Positions 34,001-42,232 of a stretch of DNA of 64,000 nucleotides are shown here, piece after piece. The notes below the pieces were generated by a model that was not told where the DNA came from, searched no databases, and saw nothing but the letters and a program-made list of their open reading frames with translations. A program made the position numbers and the translations under genes. Source of the DNA: Symbiodinium microadriaticum (Eukaryota > Sar > Dinophyceae > Suessiales > Symbiodiniaceae); NCBI GenBank assembly GCA_001939145.1, contig LSRX01000822.1:100425-164424 (forward strand). The letters run 5' to 3'. Numbering within the stretch: position 1 is the first letter of the stretch; every line of letters begins with the position of its first letter.

Positions 34001-35331
34001 GTGGTGGAAAAGATCGTGGGCCGAAAGAGGCGGTGCGAAAGACTGAGGAGGAGACCTTAGCTGAGGACACCCGACCTACGGCCTCTGGTGGGAACGTGGA
34101 GGATGCTTCGGCTCGGACAGAGTTCTTTGAGGAGGCTACCAAGGCGCTGAAGTCTCTTCGGCTGGCGAAGCTTACGATGAAGTCGCTACAAGGAAGCTTT
34201 GGAGGCGGTGGCCGTGCTCTTATTGATTCCGGTGCTACTACTTCAATGAGGACTGCTCGTGAAGGAGAAGTACGAGGGTTGCCTTTGCGCACGGTGCTGT
34301 TGGCGGAGGGGGAAACGGCCTTCTATCAGCTTCCTGGTGGGACTCTTCTCACTACCAAGGTGACCGCGCCGATCGTGGCGATGAGCGACTTGATGGAGAT
34401 TGGATGTAGAATCACGTGGTGCAGCAGTGAGGGCTGCAGTGTGGTTCACCCCGTGAAGGGCGACTTGGGTGCTCGCGTTATTAATGGCTGTCCGGAGGTG
34501 GACGAGGATGTGGGCTTGAAGTTGATTGAGGAAGCGGAGATTACGAAGCTGCGAAGACGTGAGGCGGAGCTGGCGGTGAACCGGCTGGTGCAAGGTTGTG
34601 ACGCTGCCCGTTGCGGTGAGGGGAAGCTCGACTGGGAGCTTGGGGCCAAGGCTGTCAAGGACCTTGGCAACGGTGTGGGCCTATCGTGGGCCTGGCTGCG
34701 TCAGGCCTTTCCTGAGGCTCCTTCGTGGTTGGTTGCAGCCGTACCCGTGGTGGCGGAGACAGATGGAGCTGGTGTTCCATGGAACCGCCACGAGCGGAAG
34801 AAATGGAAGAGGGCCTCGGCGGTGGCAGTGCACCTGTTTTGTGGGCGAGATCGCTCTACCTGGAGGTCGCGTGCGGAGGCGGCTCTCGTGGACCAAGCGG
34901 AGAACGTGATGGCGGATGCCACCTACTCCGCTCTTCTAGAGCTCGCGGCTTCGGGCAAGGTCAAGACGGTGTTTGGTGGCCCTCCTTGCAGGACTTTCTC
35001 TGCGCTTCGGAATCTTCCCACCGCGGGAGCAGGAGAAGGACCGCGACCTCTTCGTGACCGAGAAGGTGATGGACGTTGGGGCCGACAGGGTCTTACTGAG
35101 TGGGAGACCTGGAGAGTGATTCAGTTCCTGAGGGACAAGTTGAAGTGGTGCTGGTGGCAGTTTGATCAAGGGCCTCTGGGACATCCCCGACGGAAGCCTA
35201 CGCGGATTTTGTCATCAATGCCGTGCCCCAGGGAACTTCGTGATGTACGAGGACCCTCCAGGAGGAGGAGCGAGATCATGATGGTGATGGTTTCCACTCT
35301 GCAACCTGGGCTGCCTGGGCTCCGGGTTTAA
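31045..35331 (+). CDS. copia Gag-protease plus DNA-methyltransferase-like segment (ORF1)
   Basis: There are 1,428 codons from the ATG at 31045, the first good start after the primer site. Residues about 285-420 carry a 12-residue tandem repeat. Residues 500-620 are Pro/Gly-rich. Residues about 620-860 look like the Gag capsid region. A Lys-rich stretch (DKGKGKAKGKK) precedes a CCCH zinc finger at 886-905 (C-x8-C-x5-C-x3-H) and a CCHC knuckle at 913-926 (C-x2-C-x4-H-x4-C). The protease active site is ALIDSGATTS with Asp at 1061. Residues about 1262-1380 resemble a cytosine-C5 methyltransferase: VHLFCGRDR in the position of motif I and VFGGPPCRTFS (Cys1315) in the position of the catalytic PPC motif, followed by GPRPLRDREG. 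The frame leaves the conserved reading after about 35245 and stops at 35331. The continuation (WAPGLKRAIKLR) is found in the frame of ORF2. Confidence 0.85.
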   Translation: MESAPDDGGEPGREVPQLSEDFVAEVPEEVRHRLEVKVDETVDDPCYGTPVSQIAQQEEVSHGSQGSHVDPSVPTVGSTAGGQRPVPTELDVTSLQTALESGRGERVRQVSPEQRKEDVSQISRSLQYMTGLLTNLVTRVDRVEQRQSTSGSAAPQSTDEGSQMTPSAATPALHPSWDEVDRLGGQMSALTFGGSGPSLGAGPPPGMEWRPLAPMSRMMEGTFSSDSSGTARRRMEEALRGVPGALLGPLAGVNIPLALDGLPIGEDWRQPMEVDGVPLREHGTSELSSMSRPQQALELSSMSRPQQASELSSMSRPQQASELSSMSRPQQALELPSMSRPQQASELSSMSRPQQASELSSMSRPQQALELPSMSRPQQALELSSMSRPQQASELSSMPRSQQASELPSMSGPQSAAMLPSTQESSSRSMPRGSLQNVGVEEGSSSLGWYHAPRAPEESRSALEQGQVCRSPVSVAALQPPLESRPAVPGGGGGLVIGAPPVGLVMVDGLWREYRMIRGQMVVQPSQESGTGAACAPLIHGCGGQQEWRSSCPPPPPPYPPTTPKAATANWNANLTPGGTPIPPPPPTTPLTSSTVASGGGVGEDVEEPSKLVTRLPSLPSAKGGDAAVVAGDWLAQLEPSMSSLSSTAATWWSSLMERVKDIYGLWLESAPVARLTIRQQVLTRRPPPDRHHRVEQRAAMLLLDALPEELRHEAVSARAVTAEAMVFMVHCAYQPGGAGEKAHLLQFLTVPETGNGLENTLLLARKWIRLFRRGRELQVVLPDPSLLCRGLDKLVSATFSGNKHPSASFRVASFRLERQLEYRATAVDIEDYAYLILGELEAAQLAQPLPSQPKVARLDDHTAAADEKDKDRDKGKGKAKGKKPCWGWQDGTGCRFGANCLFLHAPLGPGRCWECGSDAHLKPQCPLLGQGGKASGGGAVGSGKGSGGAAQSANAGQNSSSTSSTAETAGASVEEKPPRKPKRKGGGKDRGPKEAVRKTEEETLAEDTRPTASGGNVEDASARTEFFEEATKALKSLRLAKLTMKSLQGSFGGGGRALIDSGATTSMRTAREGEVRGLPLRTVLLAEGETAFYQLPGGTLLTTKVTAPIVAMSDLMEIGCRITWCSSEGCSVVHPVKGDLGARVINGCPEVDEDVGLKLIEEAEITKLRRREAELAVNRLVQGCDAARCGEGKLDWELGAKAVKDLGNGVGLSWAWLRQAFPEAPSWLVAAVPVVAETDGAGVPWNRHERKKWKRASAVAVHLFCGRDRSTWRSRAEAALVDQAENVMADATYSALLELAASGKVKTVFGGPPCRTFSALRNLPTAGAGEGPRPLRDREGDGRWGRQGLTEWETWRVIQFLRDKLKWCWWQFDQGPLGHPRRKPTRILSSMPCPRELRDVRGPSRRRSEIMMVMVSTLQPGLPGLRV
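31900..32295 (+). repeat. 36-bp tandem repeat in Gag, about 11 copies
   Basis: The unit encodes ELSSMSRPQQA(L/S), varying at Ser/Pro and Leu/Ser. The last copies decay (SSMPRSQQA, PSMSGPQSA). All units keep frame. Confidence 0.95.
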
Positions 35332-35351
35332 AGAGGGCTATCAAACTTCGT

Positions 35352-36344
35352 GTGGAGGAGAGCTTAGCAGGCTCTACGTTGGAGAAGATCATGAAGCTGG
35401 ACCAGACCTTCCTGGACCATTTGCGCCGGGATCACGTCCCCTTTCGGCGGGACTGCAAGGCCTGCCTCGCGGGATCTTTTCGGGGACATGCTCATCGTCG
35501 GATTGTGTCGCCCGAGGCCTGGTGTTTGAGCTTGGACGTGATTGGTCCCACCAGGCAAGGCACCGATGAGTATGTCAAGAAGGTCCGTTATGCATTAATC
35601 GGGACGTTGGTCGTGCCGGATATGCTTGGGAAGCTTCTACAGCCCGCTGATGGCGACAGTGATGATCGGGGAGAAGGAGTTGGCCCTATTGACTACGAGG
35701 ACCCCCTTCTCGAGGATGGCGCGATCCAGGATGAGGAGGAGGTGGCGTCTGCTGCAGAAGAGGCCCGCAACGAACGCGAAATGGCGAAGTGGAAGGCACG
35801 AGTGGAGAAGGACAAGCTTGAGGGCGTGTCTTGTGTGGAAGTGCCTTTTGTGGTGACCATGGCCACCAAGTCCTCGGCCGAAGTCCTGGCGGCAACGAAG
35901 GACATCCTGGTGCAGGTGAAAAGGCTGGGCCTGGTGGTGCAGCGCATCCACTCGGACCGGGGGCGCGAGTTCATCTGCAAAGGCTTTCGGGCTTTATGTC
36001 GAGACCGCGGGATTGTGTGGACAACCACCACTGGTGATCAATGGCAGGGTAGAAGCCCTGGTTGGGAGGGCCAAGAATGCAGTCCGGACCTACCTGTCAG
36101 CGTCGGGTATGTCCAACGACATGTGGGGTTTCGCCATGCGCCACTATGTGTCCAGGATCCAGCACGACGTGGTTACCCAACTTGGTGGTCGGTTTCCCCG
36201 TTTGCCTCCGTTTGGGACCAAGGTGTTTGTGAAGCAGCGCTCGTGGAAGCTCAAGAAGGAGGAGTTCATCGAGAAGGTTGTGGCCGCCTATGTGCTGTGT
36301 CCCTCCATGGATGTTGCAAAGGGCTTCCTGGTGAAGACGATTGA
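35352..36344 (+). CDS. copia integrase N-terminal part (ORF2, frame-shifted)
   Basis: The frame is open from 35244, so 35352 (GTG) is not a real start; it continues ORF1 after a frame change. Residue numbers count from 35352. The integrase zinc-binding motif is H23-x4-H28-x6-C35-x2-C38. The catalytic core begins with SLDVIG (Asp62) and IHSDRGREF (Asp202). Between the two Asp lies an acidic insert (GPIDYEDPLLEDGAIQDEEE region). The true frame is left near 36035; residues after TTTTGD are out of frame, and the third catalytic residue (Glu in NGRVEA) lies in ORF3. Confidence 0.85.
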   Translation: MEESLAGSTLEKIMKLDQTFLDHLRRDHVPFRRDCKACLAGSFRGHAHRRIVSPEAWCLSLDVIGPTRQGTDEYVKKVRYALIGTLVVPDMLGKLLQPADGDSDDRGEGVGPIDYEDPLLEDGAIQDEEEVASAAEEARNEREMAKWKARVEKDKLEGVSCVEVPFVVTMATKSSAEVLAATKDILVQVKRLGLVVQRIHSDRGREFICKGFRALCRDRGIVWTTTTGDQWQGRSPGWEGQECSPDLPVSVGYVQRHVGFRHAPLCVQDPARRGYPTWWSVSPFASVWDQGVCEAALVEAQEGGVHREGCGRLCAVSLHGCCKGLPGEDD

Positions 36345-39300
36345 GGGCAGCTACCTTACGACTATGGTGGCTGTAGAGAACGTCAGGGAGGTTTCCGGAA
36401 GCTTTGAAGTGGATGCTCCTCCTGCCCATGCTGCTGCCCATGCGGATGAGCCTGGTGTGCGGAGGAGGATGCGTGGCAAGACCGCCATCGCCGTCGCCGA
36501 GGTGGCTGGAGATAGCATCAACAAGCTGGGGATGTCGGATGAGGAGTACATTCTCAAGGATGAGGAGTTGGCCGCATCTTTCATTGACAAAGGCGACTAC
36601 TCGCTGGCAGCAGTGGAGGAGTTTTTGGATCGTGTTTCTTTGGGGCGACACGATGTTGTCAACCGTCGCCCAGGGGTGATTGCAGATGTCGGCCACGTCT
36701 CGGTGCATGTGCTTGGCATGTTCCGCCATGGAGGAGTGGTTGGGGCGACTACGATGGCCCGATCTCGCCCCAAAGTGACGCATTTCTTGGTGGAGGCAAT
36801 GAAAAAGCATGTGGGCTCTGAGACTACCTTCACTACGATTTCCCTCAACTTCAACACCTCCATGCATTGTCACAAGGACTTCAACAACCAAGCCGGCTGC
36901 GAAGCTTTTCTCGTTGGGCTTGGCAACTACGTGGGCGGGGCACTGTGGTGCCATGCTCCTACAACTACGTCTGCGGATGCAGTGAGTTGGCACAAAGTGG
37001 CAGGCAAATGGTTGCCTGGACATAGGCACCCTACCTACCACCGGGTGGTCGTTTTCGACCCCCTGCAACTTCATCAACCACTTCCATGGCATGGCAATCG
37101 AATTACGATGACGGCCTACACAGTTGGCTGCGTTGCCAATTGCACCGCTCCACATCGCCAATTGCTGGAGCAACTGGGTTTTCCACTACCACCGCAGCAA
37201 GTCCAGACGTCGTCCGGAGGAGGAGAGAGCGGTGGAGGCAAGAAGGAGAAGACGGCTGTTTTCGTTTTGTCTTCTATTGGAAGTCAGGAACCGGGGGAGA
37301 ACCTGAAATCGGAATCCTGTGATGGAGTGGTCGCTAGTGGGGGCCGTTGTGGTGGTGGAAGTCAGGAACCGGGGGAGAACCTGAACTCGGAATCCTGTGA
37401 TGGAGTGGTCGCTAGTGGGGCGTTTTGCAGATGCAAGGGATGGGAGGTGGATCCGTCGCTTTGTGTTTGTCGTCCTCTTGGAAGCTCTGGAGAGATCAAG
37501 GTCCCGGAGCAGTTCTTCATTGGTGATGAGGAAGATGAAGGGGGTGCCAGCGATGAATGGTTGCAGGAGTCGTGGGGCGCCTTTGGTCCGCCGTCGGTGG
37601 CAAGCTTGAGTCCGCTTGGCACAGAAGAAGGAGTGTCGTATGAGATTGTGGCCTCTGAGGTGCCGTTGGACGTTGGTTGGGACCTTTTCGACAGCTACCT
37701 GGACGAGATCCGCTGTTTGTTGGTTGAGGAGGAGAACCTTGAAAGGGTCCTTGCCGAGGATCAAGAGCTTGATGGCGGGAACTTTGGTGCCGTGGAAAGG
37801 CTGAAGCTTAGCCGCGTGGAGTTGGAGTTTGAAATGGAGAAGTGGAAGAACCTTCGCGAGGGAGCTTCCGAGGGTGTGTGCACCATGAAGTCTCCTGAGG
37901 AGGAGGAGTCCGGAGATGTCCCCCTCCATACCAAGACCATCCCCAACGAGGTGGTGCGCAGAGAGATTTCAAAGTGGGTGCCCAGCATGCTGTCCGAGTA
38001 CGAGTCGCTCATCCGGGAGAACGACGCTGTGGAACCGTTCCCGGAGGAGATGTTGGAGCAGTGGAAGAAAGAAGGCCGGGAGCTTGACTTAGTCCCCGGA
38101 AAGACCGTGCACACCGTGAAGGCCTTCACAGGGCGCCTTAAAACGAGGGCGGTCATCTGCGGGAACTTCCTTGGCCAAAGCTTCTCCAAGGATCAGAAGT
38201 ATGCGGCTGGTGCGGATGGCGTGCTAACTCGAGTGATCCTTCGAATGGTGGCTCTGATGGCCTGGAGCCTTTGCGTCCTGGACGTGCGAACGGCCTTCCT
38301 ACTGGCCCCTCTTTTGTTTCAAGAAGATCGCCCTACATTGGTGCAGGTGCCGAAGATGTTCTTGATGGGTGGCGTGTGCCGCGAGACCATTTGGCGTGTG
38401 AAACGGGCACTATACGGCATGGTGACCTCGCCAAAGTCCTGGGAAGTATACCGCAACAAGACCATGGCGGCGATGAAAGGGAAGGTTTCGGAGGGAGAGG
38501 TGATGTTTGTCCCTTCCGAGGTGGATGGCAGCTTGTGGTATGTTTTGGTGGGAGGAAGGAGGGCCGGAGCCATTATATGCTACGTGGATGACCTCCTGAT
38601 TGCAGGCGAGCCGGTGGTTGCCAAGGAGGCCGCGCAGATGATTTCCCGCACTTGGAAGTGCACAGAGCCACAGTGGGACGATGTGTCGTTCAATGGCTTT
38701 GAGATCAGCCGATCGCCAGAAGGCATGGTCTTGCGGCAGGACAGTTACACCAAGGACCTCCTGGCTCGTTATAAGGACCTCACTGGGTATGAAGAAGTGC
38801 CTGCGCCTACTCAGTTGGCGGCTGAGGAATGTGAAGTCCGTGAAGATGAGAACTATGCGGACTTTGTGAAGGCTGCTCAAACCATGGCTGGGGAACTTCA
38901 GTGGTTGGCCGGACGGTGTCGTCCGGAAATCCTGTATGCCGTGAATTTGCTGTCGCAGTGCATCAGCAAGAACCCGAAGGAGGCGGTGTTTAGAGGAGGT
39001 CATTTGCTTCGCTACCTCAAGCGATTTCCAGAAGCCGGCATCTTCTATGCGACCAAGGTCCAGGTCACCCCTGATGCTCAGGTTTCTTCGTCGAAAGTGG
39101 TGGTGGAAGGTTTCTGTGATGCCAGCTTTGCCCCGAACTCTGGGCGGAGCCAACAGGCTGTCATGATTTTCGTGGCAGGTGGCCTTATTGCCTGGGCTAG
39201 TCACAGGCAAGCCTTCGTGACGATGTCCACAGCAGAGAGCGAGTTGGTGGCGATTTGCGAGCTGACGACATGTATGAAGTCAGTGGAGCACCTGGTTGCG

Positions 39301-40284
39301 GAAGTCTTCCTCCACAACATGGCGAAGGCCGAGGAGGTGGTGAAGGTGATCTACTCGGATTCTCAGGCGGCGTTGGCCGTCTGCCGCAGCGCTGCAGGAT
39401 CGTGGCGCACAAGGCACCTCAGGATTAGAGGAAACATGGTTCGCGAGTTGCTGGAAGATCCAAGCTGGACCGCTCTCCACATTGATGGCAAGATGATGCC
39501 CGCCGATTTGGGGACCAAGGCTTTGGCAGCGGATCGCTTTGGTTTCCTAGTTGATCGGATGCGGGTGGTGAGGAGGCGTCAAAGCACCAGCACAACCAGA
39601 ACCGTCGAACCAGTGCAAGCTCGCAGTTTGATCACTTTGCTCTGTTTAGCTTGGCTTGTGGAGCAGGCTGAGGCGGCGGAGCTCGAGGACCGTGGGATCC
39701 CCGACTACTTGTTCTTCGGGATTTGTGTGGTGGCAGTGATTGCTATTTGGGAGGGCGTGAAGTCATTCGTGGCATGGCTTGCGCAGTGCTGTGGAAGTAC
39801 GGGATTGAGTCGGCGAGCAGAGGAGCGAACTAGGTCGGCGACTGCGGTCCCTGATCTAGGGAGCTCAGACTCACTCGGGGACTCGTCCTTGGAACCCTCA
39901 GGACTGCGGGCCAGGCCTACACGACGATCGACGACCACCTGGACGCCGGAGTCACCTACAATGGAACCAGTTGGCCAAGGGCGTTGGCCACTCGTGGAGG
40001 AGAACTTTGTTCCCCGAAGCGGCAAACGCGACTTCTGGGAGATTGATGAGGAGCGTCGAATCGCCATTCGACACCATCCGACGGCTCGATTGAACCTGTT
40101 CGTTCCTGGACAAGCCGCTGGCGGCCCGCCCATGAACAGGTTCACAGGGGAGCGGCGCACCATTGGGCGACTGGTGAGTGGTGAAGTTCGAGTTCATAGT
40201 GATGACTTTACAGCGCTGAGCAAACCAGCTCAGCTACTCGCCAATCGTGAGTGGAGAGGTCGGACTGAGTTGCGCTTGAAATAA
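36013..40284 (+). CDS. copia integrase end, dioxygenase-like domain, reverse transcriptase, RNase H (ORF3)
   Basis: There are 1,423 codons; true continuity with integrase starts near 36040 (NGRVEALVGRAKNAV, catalytic Glu at 36052). Residues about 220-375 resemble a 2-oxoglutarate/Fe(II) dioxygenase: FTTISLNFNTSMHCHKD (His287, Asp289), GLGNYVGGALW, and FDPLQLHQPLPWHGNR (distal His354 or His360, Arg363). Reverse transcriptase follows at about 655-1000: KTRAVICGN, CVLDVRTAFLLAPL (Asp757), KRALYGMVTSPKSWE, and the YVDD catalytic box at 38581-38592. RNase H has GFCDASFAPN (Asp1036), STAESELVA and YSDSQAALAV, then HIDGKMMPADLGTK. The C-terminal 200 residues contain two hydrophobic segments (about 1203-1219 and 1234-1256). 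The stop at 40284 is about 160 bp before the purine tract. Confidence 0.9.
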   Translation: MCGQPPLVINGRVEALVGRAKNAVRTYLSASGMSNDMWGFAMRHYVSRIQHDVVTQLGGRFPRLPPFGTKVFVKQRSWKLKKEEFIEKVVAAYVLCPSMDVAKGFLVKTIEGSYLTTMVAVENVREVSGSFEVDAPPAHAAAHADEPGVRRRMRGKTAIAVAEVAGDSINKLGMSDEEYILKDEELAASFIDKGDYSLAAVEEFLDRVSLGRHDVVNRRPGVIADVGHVSVHVLGMFRHGGVVGATTMARSRPKVTHFLVEAMKKHVGSETTFTTISLNFNTSMHCHKDFNNQAGCEAFLVGLGNYVGGALWCHAPTTTSADAVSWHKVAGKWLPGHRHPTYHRVVVFDPLQLHQPLPWHGNRITMTAYTVGCVANCTAPHRQLLEQLGFPLPPQQVQTSSGGGESGGGKKEKTAVFVLSSIGSQEPGENLKSESCDGVVASGGRCGGGSQEPGENLNSESCDGVVASGAFCRCKGWEVDPSLCVCRPLGSSGEIKVPEQFFIGDEEDEGGASDEWLQESWGAFGPPSVASLSPLGTEEGVSYEIVASEVPLDVGWDLFDSYLDEIRCLLVEEENLERVLAEDQELDGGNFGAVERLKLSRVELEFEMEKWKNLREGASEGVCTMKSPEEEESGDVPLHTKTIPNEVVRREISKWVPSMLSEYESLIRENDAVEPFPEEMLEQWKKEGRELDLVPGKTVHTVKAFTGRLKTRAVICGNFLGQSFSKDQKYAAGADGVLTRVILRMVALMAWSLCVLDVRTAFLLAPLLFQEDRPTLVQVPKMFLMGGVCRETIWRVKRALYGMVTSPKSWEVYRNKTMAAMKGKVSEGEVMFVPSEVDGSLWYVLVGGRRAGAIICYVDDLLIAGEPVVAKEAAQMISRTWKCTEPQWDDVSFNGFEISRSPEGMVLRQDSYTKDLLARYKDLTGYEEVPAPTQLAAEECEVREDENYADFVKAAQTMAGELQWLAGRCRPEILYAVNLLSQCISKNPKEAVFRGGHLLRYLKRFPEAGIFYATKVQVTPDAQVSSSKVVVEGFCDASFAPNSGRSQQAVMIFVAGGLIAWASHRQAFVTMSTAESELVAICELTTCMKSVEHLVAEVFLHNMAKAEEVVKVIYSDSQAALAVCRSAAGSWRTRHLRIRGNMVRELLEDPSWTALHIDGKMMPADLGTKALAADRFGFLVDRMRVVRRRQSTSTTRTVEPVQARSLITLLCLAWLVEQAEAAELEDRGIPDYLFFGICVVAVIAIWEGVKSFVAWLAQCCGSTGLSRRAEERTRSATAVPDLGSSDSLGDSSLEPSGLRARPTRRSTTTWTPESPTMEPVGQGRWPLVEENFVPRSGKRDFWEIDEERRIAIRHHPTARLNLFVPGQAAGGPPMNRFTGERRTIGRLVSGEVRVHSDDFTALSKPAQLLANREWRGRTELRLK
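37279..37420 (+). repeat. 78-bp direct repeat inside ORF3
   Basis: The block encoding GSQEPGENL(K/N)SESCDGVVASG occurs at 37279 and again at 37357, in frame, in the linker between the dioxygenase-like and reverse transcriptase regions. Confidence 0.9.
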
Positions 40285-40443
40285 GCGGTTGTATAGGTGA
40301 ACTGAACAAAGCCTTGAGTCTACCAGGGATCAAACTACGATCCTTTTCAGTGGATGTGGAGTAAACCACTTCAAGCTAGGCTTCTTGTACAGCAAGGAAG
40401 CCTCTAAACTTTCGACTCTTAGATTCCTGTTTGGCGACGCGCC
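40285..40443 (+). other. 3' untranslated part of the element with a hairpin
   Basis: Between the stop and the purine tract lies AGGCTTCTTG-TACAG-CAAGGAAGCCT (40379-40404), a near-perfect hairpin. No open frame of note. Confidence 0.5.
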
Positions 40444-40453
40444 AAAGGGGGAG
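40444..40453 (+). other. polypurine tract
   Basis: AAAGGGGGAG sits immediately before the right LTR, as required for plus-strand DNA priming. Confidence 0.85.
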
Positions 40454-40532
40454 TCTGTGAGATACGGCATGGAACTCATGTTGCGAACACGAGGCTTTTA
40501 AAGCTCAAAAGAACGCACTCTGCCTTTTAGAG
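40454..40532 (+). repeat. 3' LTR, 79 bp
   Basis: It is identical over all 79 bases to the left LTR. Confidence 0.9.
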
Positions 40533-40537
40533 AAAAC
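40533..40537. repeat. target-site duplication, right (AAAAC)
   Basis: It exactly matches the five bases before the left LTR. Five bp is the usual copia duplication length. Confidence 0.9.
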
Positions 40538-42187
40538 AATCGGGTGGGCATCGGGGCTTTGACCGGCCCCTATGCGCTAGAGAGAAAGAGAGCCCAGAGT
40601 CTGTATCTAGTAACTTAACGTTGCTGTTGTTTGGAAGTTTTTGGGACATGGGCGGCATGCAGCAAGTAGGGGACACCTGCAGCACAAACCACCCCAGCAC
40701 CACTACGGGCAAGCGGAGGCCTCAGTCTGTGTTGTCTTGTTCCCTTACGGCTACGTAACCTGACCCCTGTGCTTCCTAACCCAGAGGCCTCTGCACCCAC
40801 CACGCCAAAAAACCAGCAGCACAAGTTCCCCACCCAGAAGTGTAAACTGTTCCAGTACTCTTCGGTACCCTTTCCCGGTGTTTCCTTACGGGGACTTGTG
40901 CTGACAACAAGCAGAAGCAACCTCCGTCCTGGTCCGAATTCGCGGCATGCGTGGTATCAGTGCTGAGGTTCTGCATGGAATTGATTTTCACAAGCAGGTG
41001 ACTTTGATCTGGCTTGGATGGTGCATGGAGCTGGTGCCTGGATCTGGTGACTGGTGCATGTCTTGTTTTCTCTGCATGGATGAGGCCCTGCATGCCTAAT
41101 TTATGTGGCACCACGATGACGGTTGAGCAATGTTGACTATGTGAGACGCTTGAATACCTAATTGGCTCAAAGAACCCGTTGACACAGACATAAGTAATCG
41201 AGTGACTATTTTGAAACAGGGAAAGTCGGCTTGGTAGATTGCTCTCTGCGAGATGGCCATGGCCCCTTCGGGAGCAATAGTGCGTGATGGGTGCCCGTTA
41301 CAGCCAGGGCAGACTGTCACAGATGTACCAGTAGCAAGCGCGGACTTTCATCAGCCATGCCAGCCTTGTGCGAGTGTGTGAGTCGAAACCACAAACCGTA
41401 GCAAGTTGAACGAGGAGTAGCCACTTGAAAAAGGGACCCCGCAAACGTTACTGCATGGACACCGGGGCTTCTACCTTGACACGCTGTTGGTGTCGTGCTG
41501 CAAACTGGTAGCAAACGGTGACCCCACTGACAAAGCTCCGAACAGCCGTCACCGACAACGATCCGGGACACAGCGCGGAGTAACAACACAGAGAGGGGGT
41601 CGGCACGAACGGGGAAGCCTAGGCGGGGACATGACATGGGCATGAAAGGGGAGAAAACCTTGACCTCACACCGCCGATCCCAAGCATGTCTCACGCCGAC
41701 AGACCAGACACGACAGAGGCGTAGCGCCAGCGCGCAGGGGTTTCCCTGCCCCGCGAGCAAGCAAGCAAGAGAGACAGAGAGGGAGAACGGTTTGTTGTTC
41801 AATGTTCCCGATTGGAAGCCAGGGCTACTTTGAGAAGCCTTGTGGAGCAGTTTTGTCTTTACTAATCCCCTCCGTAACATACGGAGGCGCACTCGCGCGC
41901 GGGGTAGGGGGTCTCCCCCTAGTCCGTTACCCTGGCGTAAGAAAAGGGGTTCTCCCTCCACCACCCTAGCCCTGGCGAAAGAAAGAGAGACAGAGAGACA
42001 GAGGCAGAGAGGGAGGAGGGAGCTTTTTGTTTCAACTCGAGTGTCTGTGGCGTTCTGGGCGAATGCAAGCCCAACATGCAGACCCACAGACCTCTTGCTG
42101 AGCAGAGAGACGACGGGGCAGCCGAAGGAACGCAAAGGAGGTCGCAAGGGACGCTCGCATTTTAGGCCAGCCGAAAGTATGTAAGAT

Positions 42188-42219
<32 letters not shown>

Positions 42220-42232
42220 ATTTTGGCTCAAG
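42220..42232 (+). other. spliced-leader relic (13-nt match)
   Basis: ATTTTGGCTCAAG equals the last 13 bases of the dinoflagellate spliced leader (CCATTTTGGCTCAAG) and follows an (AAGC)n run. In dinoflagellates such relics mark mRNAs that were trans-spliced, reverse transcribed and reinserted. No open frame follows, so any retroposed gene has decayed. Confidence 0.45.

Larger units (their letters stand above)
30911..40532 (+). mobile_element. full-length Ty1/copia-type LTR retrotransposon
   Basis: The 9,622-bp element is bounded by identical 79-bp direct repeats and by a 5-bp AAAAC duplication (30906-30910 and 40533-40537). A tRNA-type primer site follows the left LTR and a purine tract precedes the right LTR. 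The order Gag, protease, integrase, reverse transcriptase, RNase H is the copia order, with integrase before reverse transcriptase. Two additional modules are inserted: a methyltransferase-like segment between protease and integrase, and a dioxygenase-like segment between integrase and reverse transcriptase. The coding frame is broken twice (near 35245-35330 and 36025-36045) with opposite shifts. Identical LTRs suggest recent insertion, so the breaks are either very young or sequencing errors. Confidence 0.95.

Noticed and set aside
32448-40197. Many 60-350-codon frames opposite or offset to the polyprotein
   Set aside because: They overlap the recognised Gag-Pol domains in other frames and carry no motifs.
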